From an uncultured Bacteroidota bacterium (GTDB taxonomy: Bacteria; Bacteroidota; Bacteroidia; Flavobacteriales; BACL11), in NCBI GenBank assembly GCA_902514225.1, contig CABXPN010000014.1, forward strand, positions 1 through 24,343: a DNA stretch of 24,343 nucleotides, written 5' to 3'. The notes below the pieces were generated by a model, which saw only the letters and a list, made by a program, of their open reading frames with translations, was not told the DNA's origin and ran no database searches. The stretch's first letter is position 1; each line of letters opens with the position of its first letter. Positions 8,646-16,120 of the stretch are shown here, in pieces. Position numbers and translations under genes: made by a program.

Positions 8646-8813
8646 AATTTTTAATTTTAATTTCTGCTAATTTATAAATTTATTTAATAACTCCAATTAC
8701 ATCAATATAATAATATTCTTTTATCATAAAATAATAAAATTTCTTGTTCGTTAATCATTCTATAAAAAAGTAAATTCTTAATTTCGCGAATCATTAAAAC
8801 AATTATACTATAA
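8646..8813. other. Divergent intergenic region, AT-rich
   Basis: These 168 bases separate the Bax-inhibitor gene and the TonB receptor gene, which diverge. I find no exact TAnnTTTG. A near match TAATTTCG at 8779-8786, 27 bases before the receptor ATG, is the best -7 candidate. No gene or RNA structure was recognised. Confidence 0.4.
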
Positions 8814-11222
8814 ATGAATAAAAAAGATCTACTTGTAATTCTATTCTCATTTTTTACTCTTTTTTCTTTCTCTCAAAACTATACTATTAGTGGATATGTT
8901 CAAGAAGAGTCAAATGGTGAAAACTTAATTGGAGTATCTGTATTTGATAAATCTTCAAATAAAGGAACTTCAACTAATCAATATGGTTTTTATTCAATTA
9001 CTCTACCAAAAGGAGAATATGAAATTATATATTCTTTTATAGGCTTAAAAACAATAGAAAAATCGATAAATCTAGAAAAGAATACAAGAATAAATGTTTC
9101 ATTAAAAGAGAATGCAACTCTAATAAACGAAATTGAAATAACAGAAGAAGGATTAGATAAAAATGTAGAAAAAACAAACATGAGTCAAGTAAAACTAAAA
9201 ATACAAAACATCAAAACTATTCCTGCAATACTTGGAGAAGTTGACGTATTGAAAGCCGCACAATTACTGCCAGGGATATCTGGAGGTGGAGAAGGAAGTG
9301 CTGGACTATACGTAAGAGGGGGTGGGCCAGATCAAAATTTAGTATTATTAGATGAAGCTGTCGTTTATAATGCAGCTCATTTATTTGGTTTCTTCTCTGT
9401 ATTTAATGCAGATGCAATTAAAGATATAAATATTATAAAAGGTGGGATGCCAGCTGAATATGGAGGTAGATTATCATCAGTTTTAGATATTACAATGAAA
9501 GATGGAAACAATAAAGAATATCAAGCTGATGGAGGGATTGGTCTACTGTCCTCAAGAATGACCCTTCAAGGACCTATACAAAAAAATAAAAGTTCATTTA
9601 TTATATCTGGAAGAAGAACCTATATTGATGTTTTGTCAAAACCGTTTCTCAATAAAAAAGATGAGGAAACAGGAGAACCTAATCCTTTTTCAGGGTCAGG
9701 GTATTATTTTTATGATCTCACTACAAAAATAAATTACAGAATATCGGATAAAGACAGATTGTTTCTGAGTGGATATTTTGGAAGAGATGTATTTAGTTTT
9801 GCTGATAGTGAAAGTGGATTTGGAATTGAGATTCCTTGGGGAAACGCGACTACCTCATTAAGATGGAACCATTTATTTAATGACAAACTATTTATGAATA
9901 CTTCTGCAATATTTACAGACTATAGATTTGAATTTAATATTGGACAATCAGATTTTGACTTGAAAATATTTTCTGGAATTAATGACTGGAATCACAAAAC
10001 AGATTTCCTATATATTCCAAATCAGCAACATGAGATTAAATTTGGTTCTAATTTCACATATCATGTTTTCACTCCTGGTAATGCTACTGGAAGATCTGGT
10101 GAAGTGGATTTTAGTCCTGATGAAATTTACAAACAGTATTCTAATGAAGGAGCGATATATATAAGTGATGATATTGAATTTAATGAACAATTCAAAATGA
10201 ATATTGGATTACGATATTCTTCATTTCAACATAGTGGAGATCTGGAAACTATTGATGCAAAAGATTATATTAACCCTATTAGATTTCTAAAAAATGAGAT
10301 AAAATTAGACACCAATAATCATTATAGACATATTGAACCTAGAATTGCATTAAGATATCGTTTAGATCCTAGTTCTTCAATAAAAGCTTCTTATTCAGAA
10401 AACTATCAATATGTACACCTAGCTTCTACAGGGGCTGTTAGTCTACCAACCGACTTATGGGTTCCAAGTTCCTCAATAGTAGAGCCTAAATATTCTCAAC
10501 AATATGCTGCTGGTTATTTCAAAAATTTTAAAGATAATATGTATGAAACATCTCTAGAATTATATTATAAAGAAATGGAAAATCTTATTGAATATAAAGA
10601 AGGGATTCTTCCTGAAGACAACACAAATACAAGCAGTGATGATGCATTTACTTTTGGTAATGGAGAATCATATGGAATGGAAATTCTTCTAAAAAAGAAT
10701 CAAGGTAAAACAACTGGATGGATTGGATATACATTGTCTAAAACAACAAGATATTTTGATGAAATAAATGAAGGAACCCCATATCCTGCTAAATATGATA
10801 GAAGACATGATATTTCAATAACAGGAACACATAAACTTACAGATTCATGGGATTTAAGCACTGTTTTTGTTTATGCAACTGGAAACTCTATTACTCTTCC
10901 TTCTGAAAGATATATAATTGACGGAAATATATACACTGAATTTACCTCTAGAAATGGATATAGAATGATTCCTTATCATAGGTTAGATATTGGGGCTACT
11001 TATACACCTAATAAGAAAAAGAATAGAAAATTCAAATCTTCATGGAATTTCTCTATATATAATGTATATAATCGAAAGAATCCATATTTTATTTATCTAG
11101 GATTAGAAAATAATATTGAAGATGAGAATGGAACAATACAAGAGGGTAATTTAACTCCTAAAGCGTATCAAGTCTCTATATTCCCAATATTACCTTCTAT
11201 TACTTGGAACTTTAACTTTTAA
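8814..11222 (+). CDS. TonB-dependent outer-membrane receptor with N-terminal carboxypeptidase-like domain
   Basis: This 802-residue protein has a signal peptide ending SFSQ near residue 21. A CarboxypepD_reg-like beta-sandwich follows (about residues 22-100: ISGYVQEESNGENLIGVSV, then GTSTNQYGFYSI). Next is a plug domain with LYVRGGGPDQNLVLLDEAVV and INIIKGGMPAEYGGRLSSVL. The rest is a beta-barrel ending in an aromatic strand, ITWNFNF. It is an outer-membrane gate for energised import; the substrate cannot be read from the sequence. The DUF4249 lipoprotein gene starts two bases after its stop, a pairing common in Bacteroidota and reminiscent of SusC/SusD, although this is not a SusC-length protein. 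The shorter length and domain order match the DUF4249-associated receptor group. Confidence 0.93.
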   Translation: MNKKDLLVILFSFFTLFSFSQNYTISGYVQEESNGENLIGVSVFDKSSNKGTSTNQYGFYSITLPKGEYEIIYSFIGLKTIEKSINLEKNTRINVSLKENATLINEIEITEEGLDKNVEKTNMSQVKLKIQNIKTIPAILGEVDVLKAAQLLPGISGGGEGSAGLYVRGGGPDQNLVLLDEAVVYNAAHLFGFFSVFNADAIKDINIIKGGMPAEYGGRLSSVLDITMKDGNNKEYQADGGIGLLSSRMTLQGPIQKNKSSFIISGRRTYIDVLSKPFLNKKDEETGEPNPFSGSGYYFYDLTTKINYRISDKDRLFLSGYFGRDVFSFADSESGFGIEIPWGNATTSLRWNHLFNDKLFMNTSAIFTDYRFEFNIGQSDFDLKIFSGINDWNHKTDFLYIPNQQHEIKFGSNFTYHVFTPGNATGRSGEVDFSPDEIYKQYSNEGAIYISDDIEFNEQFKMNIGLRYSSFQHSGDLETIDAKDYINPIRFLKNEIKLDTNNHYRHIEPRIALRYRLDPSSSIKASYSENYQYVHLASTGAVSLPTDLWVPSSSIVEPKYSQQYAAGYFKNFKDNMYETSLELYYKEMENLIEYKEGILPEDNTNTSSDDAFTFGNGESYGMEILLKKNQGKTTGWIGYTLSKTTRYFDEINEGTPYPAKYDRRHDISITGTHKLTDSWDLSTVFVYATGNSITLPSERYIIDGNIYTEFTSRNGYRMIPYHRLDIGATYTPNKKKNRKFKSSWNFSIYNVYNRKNPYFIYLGLENNIEDENGTIQEGNLTPKAYQVSIFPILPSITWNFNF

Positions 11223-11224
11223 CT

Positions 11225-12256
11225 ATGAAAAAATATTTTTTATACTTGTTTGTTGCCTCTTTGTTATTTTCTTGTAGAAAAGAAATATCATTAGATTTCC
11301 CTCCTATTCCAGAGAAACTAGTAGTACAAGGATCTATTGAACCTGGATTTCCTCCTTATGTGATTTTAACAAGAAATCAAGGGTATTTTGAAACAATTGA
11401 CAGTTCTACATATAATAATTTATTTATTTCTGATGCTGAGATAACGGTTTTTAAATTAGATGGTAATGAAACAATTGACTCAATAGAATTGTCCTACGAA
11501 CTAATAGGGACCATACCAGTATTTACTAATTTAGACTTTACTATAGATTGGACAAACTTTAGCCAGGAGGGTTTTCGATATAATCTAGAAATCAACTGGA
11601 ATGAAAGATTAGTTACATCATCAACTACCATACCACACTCAACTCCTCTAGATTCAATATGGATAGAGGCAACTCCCAATCCAGATGATAAAAAATTTAA
11701 ATGCGATGTAAGAGCAATCTATAAAGATCCAACTGAATTAGGCAATAATATCCTCATAAGAAGTAAGAGAATGCAACATTACAAAATAGATACGATAAGC
11801 GCATACCCTGCACACACAATCCAACTAGATAATGATCCTTTATTATTACTAGTCGATTGCGGCCCTGATATTTTAATTAATGGAAATTATGTTCCTACTA
11901 TTTTTCCAAAGCCTTCAGAAGATGGAGGGTTCCCTGCAGGATCTTATAGGGGATCGCATTATAAAACATACACAGATACAAACACGGTAGGTAAAGATAG
12001 CGTATACATTCCTGAAGATATTGTATTACTTAAATTCTGTCAAGTTGATGAACCTGCAATGAGATTCTGGAGAGGGGTTGTTCGAAATAGCACCTCTGGA
12101 GGCAATCCTTTTGCTGAACCAATGAATCTTGTTAGCAATATAAATGGCGGACTAGGAGCTTGGACAGGGTATGGAGCCACATATTATAAAATACCAATCA
12201 TAGAAGGATCTTCAATAATGAACGAACACCCACCTGCTATTGAAGATATATTTTAA
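11225..12256 (+). CDS. DUF4249 family lipoprotein, partner of the TonB receptor
   Basis: This 343-residue protein begins with a lipoprotein signal peptide whose lipobox LLFSC places the lipidated Cys at residue 17. The residues just after it are RKE, a charged patch that might act as a surface-export signal in Bacteroidota. The mature start (FPPIPEKLVVQGSIEPGFPP, then YVILTRNQGYF) and the late VDEPAMRFWRGVVRNSTSGG followed by NPFAEP are hallmarks of DUF4249. The function of the family is unknown; its steady linkage to TonB receptors suggests a surface lid or capture role. It starts two bases after the receptor stop, so the two are co-translated. The trxB gene follows after 22 bases. Confidence 0.9.
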   Translation: MKKYFLYLFVASLLFSCRKEISLDFPPIPEKLVVQGSIEPGFPPYVILTRNQGYFETIDSSTYNNLFISDAEITVFKLDGNETIDSIELSYELIGTIPVFTNLDFTIDWTNFSQEGFRYNLEINWNERLVTSSTTIPHSTPLDSIWIEATPNPDDKKFKCDVRAIYKDPTELGNNILIRSKRMQHYKIDTISAYPAHTIQLDNDPLLLLVDCGPDILINGNYVPTIFPKPSEDGGFPAGSYRGSHYKTYTDTNTVGKDSVYIPEDIVLLKFCQVDEPAMRFWRGVVRNSTSGGNPFAEPMNLVSNINGGLGAWTGYGATYYKIPIIEGSSIMNEHPPAIEDIF

Positions 12257-12278
12257 TAACAAAAATAAAAATTAAACA

Positions 12279-13226
12279 ATGAGTGAAGAAATAGAAAAAA
12301 TTGAGGTCTTAATTATTGGTTCAGGACCTGCAGGATATACAGCTGCAATTTATGCAGCAAGAGCAGATTTAAATCCTGTTGTAATACAAGGACTTCAACC
12401 AGGAGGACAACTTACAACTACAACAGAAGTAGATAACTTCCCAGGATACCCAGGAGGGATAACTGGACCTGAAATGATGGAAGATCTTAAAAAACAAGCA
12501 GAAAGATTTGGGACAGAAACTCGTTGGGGAATGGTTACAAAAGTTGATTTCTCTGAAAGACCATTTAAAATAGAAATTGATGAAAGTACAAATGTACTTG
12601 CAGAAACTGTAATAATTGCAACTGGAGCTTCTGCCAGGTGGTTAGGGTTGGAAGATGAGAAAAGACTAAACGGATATGGAGTGTCTGCATGTGCTACTTG
12701 TGACGGATTCTTTTATAAAGGAAAAGATGTAGTTGTTGTAGGAGCGGGAGATACAGCTGCTGAGGAAGCTACATACCTTGCTAAAATGTGTAATAAAGTT
12801 ACTATGCTTGTTCGTAGAGATGAAATGAGAGCCTCTAAAGCAATGCAACACAGAGTAATGAAAACAGAAAACTTAGAAGTTTTATTTAACCATGAAACAA
12901 AAAGTATAAATGGTGAAGCAGGACCAAAAGGAGTAGAAAGTGTAACAGCTGTAAATAATATTACAGGAGAAGAAACAACTGTTCCTTGTTCAGGGTTTTT
13001 TGTTGCTATCGGACACACTCCAAACTCTGCTATATTTAAAGGGCAGTTAGAAATGGACGAAAACGGATATTTACTTATTGAAGCAGGAACTTCAAAAACT
13101 GCTATTCCTGGAGTATTTGCCGCTGGAGATATTGCGGACCATGTGTATAGACAAGCGGTTACTTCTGCTGGTACAGGTTGTATGGCAGCACTTGATGCAG
13201 AAAGATTTTTAGCTGATCAAGAGTAA
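12279..13226 (+). CDS. trxB: Thioredoxin-disulfide reductase
   Basis: This 315-residue flavoprotein uses NADPH to reduce thioredoxin. It has an FAD-binding GSGPAGYTAAIYAARA near residue 14, the redox-active pair Cys138/Cys141 in ACATCDGFFYKG, an NADPH-binding GAGDTAAEEATYL, and a C-terminal FAD motif FAAGDIADHVYRQAVTSAGT. Length and motifs are standard for the bacterial low-molecular-weight enzyme. No thioredoxin gene lies nearby. The gene sits 22 bases after the DUF4249 gene and 38 bases before a CDGSH protein. Whether it is part of the TonB receptor operon or read on its own is not clear, because no -7 box was seen in the 22-base gap. Confidence 0.97.
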   Translation: MSEEIEKIEVLIIGSGPAGYTAAIYAARADLNPVVIQGLQPGGQLTTTTEVDNFPGYPGGITGPEMMEDLKKQAERFGTETRWGMVTKVDFSERPFKIEIDESTNVLAETVIIATGASARWLGLEDEKRLNGYGVSACATCDGFFYKGKDVVVVGAGDTAAEEATYLAKMCNKVTMLVRRDEMRASKAMQHRVMKTENLEVLFNHETKSINGEAGPKGVESVTAVNNITGEETTVPCSGFFVAIGHTPNSAIFKGQLEMDENGYLLIEAGTSKTAIPGVFAAGDIADHVYRQAVTSAGTGCMAALDAERFLADQE

Positions 13227-13245
13227 AATATAAATTAGTACATTT

Positions 13246-13254
13246 GGAGGGGGG
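13246..13254 (+). promoter_or_regulatory. Strong Shine-Dalgarno-like site before the CDGSH gene
   Basis: The purine run GGAGGGGGG lies about 10-14 bases before the ATG at 13265. Strong Shine-Dalgarno sites are rare in Bacteroidota, so this one helps choose the start and may mark high expression. Confidence 0.5.
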
Positions 13255-13264
13255 AAATAAAGCA

Positions 13265-13504
13265 ATGGAAAATTTACCAAAGATAGTACAGAAATCACCT
13301 TATGTTGTTGTTGAAAAAGAAGGAAAAAAAGCTTTTTGCACATGTGGTTTAAGTTCCAAAGATCCTTATTGTGATGGTTCACACAAAGGAACAGGATTCT
13401 CCCCAGAAATTGTAGAAATTACTGAAAATAAGAAAGTAGCTTGGTGTGGATGCAAACATTCTTCAAAAGGGGCTATATGTGACGGATCACATAAAAAATT
13501 ATAA
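13265..13504 (+). CDS. Double CDGSH-type iron-sulfur protein
   Basis: Starting at the ATG at 13265, the 79-residue protein carries two CDGSH modules, each expected to bind a [2Fe-2S] cluster with three Cys and one His. The first is CTCGLSSKDPYCDGSH (Cys25, Cys27, Cys36, His40). The second is CGCKHSSKGAICDGSH (Cys61, Cys63, Cys72, His76), where the usual Pro before the third Cys is replaced by Ala. A longer TTG start at 13244 is in frame but would place GGAGGGGGG inside the coding region; that stretch looks more like a ribosome binding site, so I prefer the ATG. Such proteins take part in redox or iron-sulfur handling. It follows trxB on the same strand and ends at a terminator. Confidence 0.92.
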   Translation: MENLPKIVQKSPYVVVEKEGKKAFCTCGLSSKDPYCDGSHKGTGFSPEIVEITENKKVAWCGCKHSSKGAICDGSHKKL

Positions 13505-13506
13505 TT

Positions 13507-13536
13507 AAAAAATCCAGTGTTTCCACTGGATTTTTT
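13507..13536. terminator. Bidirectional terminator between the CDGSH gene and rnpB
   Basis: Perfect 13-base arms (AAAAAATCCAGTG at 13507-13519 and its complement at 13524-13536) flank a four-base loop, TTTC on the + strand and GAAA on the - strand. A/T runs on both flanks give each strand a U-tract, so it can stop both the trxB-CDGSH transcript and rnpB. Confidence 0.9.
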
Positions 13537-13836
13537 AGTAGTTACTCATAAGCCGGATTCTGTTCCCAATAAATTGAGTTCTATCATTTATCTAGGATAA
13601 AAATTACTTTTTACCTCAATCTGCCTACCCTCTAAGTTGACCGAGAAAGCCTCAAACCTTAGTTTACATGGCATTGCAAGACATAGAGTTTACCTGATTT
13701 CACTACAGCCGAACTGTACTTGCTTTCTGTTGCACTTGTCCGCTCCAAAAGGAGGACGGATGTTATCCGCTATGTTTCTCTACCTTGTCCGGACTTTCCT
13801 CTTCTAATAAAAGAAGCGATAGAATCCGTAACTACT
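13537..13836 (-). ncRNA. rnpB: RNase P RNA, bacterial type A
   Basis: Read leftward, the sequence contains both conserved halves of the RNase P catalytic core. GAGGAAAGTCC lies at 13801-13791 and ACAGAATCCGGCTTA at 13563-13549, and these pair to form helix P4. The ends close as helix P1: GTAGTTAC (13835-13828) pairs with GTAACTAC (13545-13538), extended by one A-U pair. The RNA is about 300 bases, a little shorter than E. coli M1 RNA. It is the ribozyme part of RNase P, which matures tRNA 5' ends. A -7 box (13842-13849) sits six bases upstream of P1, and a hairpin terminator follows the 3' end. An apparent rightward reading frame over this RNA is not a gene. Confidence 0.96.
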
Positions 13837-13841
13837 AAAAG

Positions 13842-13849
13842 CAAAAATA
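13842..13849 (-). promoter_or_regulatory. -7 box of rnpB
   Basis: Read leftward the bases are TATTTTTG. The last G at 13842 is about six bases from the predicted P1 5' end at 13836, so this RNA fixes the expected distance from box to transcription start in this genome. Confidence 0.65.
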
Positions 13850-13896
13850 CATATTTAGATGTAAGTATTATGACTTTAGATATGATACTATTTATT

Positions 13897-13904
13897 TACA
13901 TTTG
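13897..13904 (+). promoter_or_regulatory. -7 box of tgt; leaderless start predicted
   Basis: TACATTTG matches the consensus and ends five bases before the tgt ATG at 13910. By the rnpB spacing, transcription would begin at the start codon. Confidence 0.55.
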
Positions 13905-13909
13905 CAACA

Positions 13910-15040
13910 ATGAAATTTACAATACACAAAAAAGATACTTTTTCAAATGCTCGTTTAGGAGAATTTGAAACATCACACGGAAAAGTAGAAACTCCAATCT
14001 TTATGCCAGTAGGTACTGCCGGGACAGTAAAAGGAGTACATCAGCATGAAATAAAAGAAGATACTAAAGCGCAAATAATTTTAGGTAACACCTACCATTT
14101 GTATTTAAGGCCAGGACTAGATGTAATAGAATCTGCTGGAGGGTTACATAAATTTATTGGATGGGACAAACCCTTACTTACCGATTCTGGAGGATATCAG
14201 GTTTATTCCCTATCAGGAGCCAGAAAGATAATAGAGAAAGGTGTTACTTTTCAATCACATATTGACGGTTCTTATCACTTTTTTACTCCAGAGTATGCAA
14301 TTGATATTCAAAGAACAATTGGAGCCGATATCATAATGGCTTTTGATGAATGCACCCCTTATCCTTGCGAATATGATTATGCCAGAAATTCCATGCATAT
14401 GACTCACAGATGGTTAAAAAGGTGTTGCGACAGATTTGATTCCACAGAAGGGAGATATGGATTTGACCAGACTTTTTTTCCTATAGTTCAGGGGTCTGTT
14501 TATAAAGATTTAAGGTTGCAATCTGCAGAAAAAATAACAAGTTTTGAAAGAGCAGGAAATGCAATTGGAGGACTTTCAGTTGGTGAGCCACACGAGATGA
14601 TGTATGAAATGACAGATATTGTTTGCTCGGTTTTACCAGAAGAAAAACCAAGATATTTAATGGGAGTAGGAACTCCTGCAAATCTGTTAGAAAATATTGC
14701 ACTTGGAATTGATATGTTTGATTGTGTAATGCCAAGCAGAAACGCTAGAAACGGAATGATGTTTACATCAGAAGGAACAATAAATATTAAGAACAAAAAA
14801 TGGGAAAAAGATTTTACTGTGATAGACCCAAGCGGAACTTCATATGTAGATTCTTCCTATACAAAAGCTTATGTTCGTCATCTATTTAAAGCAAATGAAA
14901 TGTTAGGTAAACAAATTTGCACTCTACACAATATTCGTTTTTATTTGTGGTTAATGGAACAAGCTCGTGAAAAACTAAAAGATGGAACATTTACATCTTG
15001 GAAAAATATGATGGTAAAAAAACTTACAATTAGGTTATAA
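13910..15040 (+). CDS. tgt: tRNA-guanine transglycosylase (queuosine pathway) lacking the zinc cysteines
   Basis: This 376-residue enzyme exchanges guanine 34 of GUN-anticodon tRNAs for a queuosine precursor. The TIM-barrel motifs are intact: LLTDSGGYQVYSLS contains the conserved Asp of the active site, AFDECTPYP and GGLSVGEP follow, and DCVMPSRNARNG carries the second catalytic Asp. The C-terminal zinc site is different. Where the family reads DPxCxCxxC, this protein has DPSGTSYVD, giving Gly309, Ser311 and Asp314 in place of the three Cys; the fourth ligand, His340 in TLHN, is kept. I recall zinc-less versions in other Bacteroidota, so this is probably a lineage trait. The LptF/LptG-type gene starts directly after its stop codon. 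Confidence 0.96.
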   Translation: MKFTIHKKDTFSNARLGEFETSHGKVETPIFMPVGTAGTVKGVHQHEIKEDTKAQIILGNTYHLYLRPGLDVIESAGGLHKFIGWDKPLLTDSGGYQVYSLSGARKIIEKGVTFQSHIDGSYHFFTPEYAIDIQRTIGADIIMAFDECTPYPCEYDYARNSMHMTHRWLKRCCDRFDSTEGRYGFDQTFFPIVQGSVYKDLRLQSAEKITSFERAGNAIGGLSVGEPHEMMYEMTDIVCSVLPEEKPRYLMGVGTPANLLENIALGIDMFDCVMPSRNARNGMMFTSEGTINIKNKKWEKDFTVIDPSGTSYVDSSYTKAYVRHLFKANEMLGKQICTLHNIRFYLWLMEQAREKLKDGTFTSWKNMMVKKLTIRL

Positions 15041-16120
15041 ATGAATAAGATTGACAGATATATTATAAAGAAATTCTTAGGGACTTTCTTCTATTCACTC
15101 ACACTACTATTGTTAGTAGTTATTGTGATTGATATATCTGAAAAGATTGATGATTTCATGGAACATGACTTAAGTTTTTTCACTATAATTTCAGAATATT
15201 ACATTCATTTTATACCTTATTTTGCAAATCTTTTTTCTCCTTTATTTATTTTTATTTCTGTTGTGTTTTTCACTTCAAAAATGGCGGACAACTCTGAAGT
15301 AATAGCTATTTTTAATAGTGGTATGAGTTTTAAAAGATTCTTAAGACCTTTTATTATTTCCTCTATTTTTTTAGCTACATTATCTTTTGTATTAGGTAGT
15401 TTTATTATTCCAATATCAAACAAAAACAGAATTGATTTTCAGAATAAATATCTGAAATCTGAGAAGAAACTTTTAAGAAAAAATATTCATCTTCAGAAAG
15501 AAGGGAACGAATTTTATTATCTGGAAGGGTATAATAATAAAAGAAATATCGGTTATAAATTTTCTGTAGAAAATTTTGAAAATGGAAAACTTAAAAATAA
15601 ACTTAGAGCAAATTATATTCAGTGGAATGCAGAAAATGAAAATTGGTCGGTAAACAAGTTTGAGTTAAGAAAATTTAATAATAATGGAGAAATTCTACAA
15701 AAAGGTGAAAAACTTGACACTATTTTATCTATACTTCCTTCTGACTTTATAGTTCAGCTAAATTTGGCGGAAACTATGAATATTAAAGAATTAAATGAAA
15801 GTATAAAAGAAGAAATACTTTTGAGTTCTGGGAAAGCAAAGTTTTATAAAATCGAAAAACACAAACGAATCGCATTTCCTTTTGCAATAATAATTCTGAC
15901 AATTATTGCAGTATCTTTATCTAGTAAAAAGAAAAAAGGCGGAACAGGAACAAATATGGGATTAGGATTACTTATCTCTTTTTCTTATATATTATTTTTC
16001 CAATTTTCCTCTACACTAGCTACAAATGGAAACTTACAAGCCTGGATTGCTGTTTGGACACCAAATTTCCTATATATTATTTTAGGACTTTTACTCTTAA
16101 GAAAGACTCAGAACAGTTAA
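15041..16120 (+). CDS. LptF/LptG family permease of LPS export
   Basis: This 359-residue protein has the YjgP/YjgQ (LptF/LptG) layout: an N-terminal helix pair beginning MNKIDRYIIKKFLGTFFYSL, a third helix near residue 55-75 and another near 95-130, a long soluble beta-rich periplasmic domain (about residues 135-270), and final helices ending in a short basic tail. With LptB it forms the inner-membrane ABC exporter that pulls lipopolysaccharide from the membrane. The sequence does not decide between LptF and LptG. Its ATG follows the tgt stop with no spacer, so it depends on the tgt promoter and may be translated by re-initiation. Its 3' end overlaps that of the leftward ettA gene by four bases. 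Confidence 0.88.
   Translation: MNKIDRYIIKKFLGTFFYSLTLLLLVVIVIDISEKIDDFMEHDLSFFTIISEYYIHFIPYFANLFSPLFIFISVVFFTSKMADNSEVIAIFNSGMSFKRFLRPFIISSIFLATLSFVLGSFIIPISNKNRIDFQNKYLKSEKKLLRKNIHLQKEGNEFYYLEGYNNKRNIGYKFSVENFENGKLKNKLRANYIQWNAENENWSVNKFELRKFNNNGEILQKGEKLDTILSILPSDFIVQLNLAETMNIKELNESIKEEILLSSGKAKFYKIEKHKRIAFPFAIIILTIIAVSLSSKKKKGGTGTNMGLGLLISFSYILFFQFSSTLATNGNLQAWIAVWTPNFLYIILGLLLLRKTQNS

Noticed and set aside
13244..13264. TTG start for the CDGSH protein adding seven residues
   Set aside because: The added codons are the purine-rich ribosome binding site; the ATG at 13265 fits the family better.
13720..13968. Rightward open frame of 82 codons before tgt
   Set aside because: It lies over the RNase P RNA and runs into tgt in another frame. 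The sequence is explained by rnpB structure.
14481..14796. Leftward open frames inside tgt
   Set aside because: They mirror conserved Tgt codons and have no independent coding signs.
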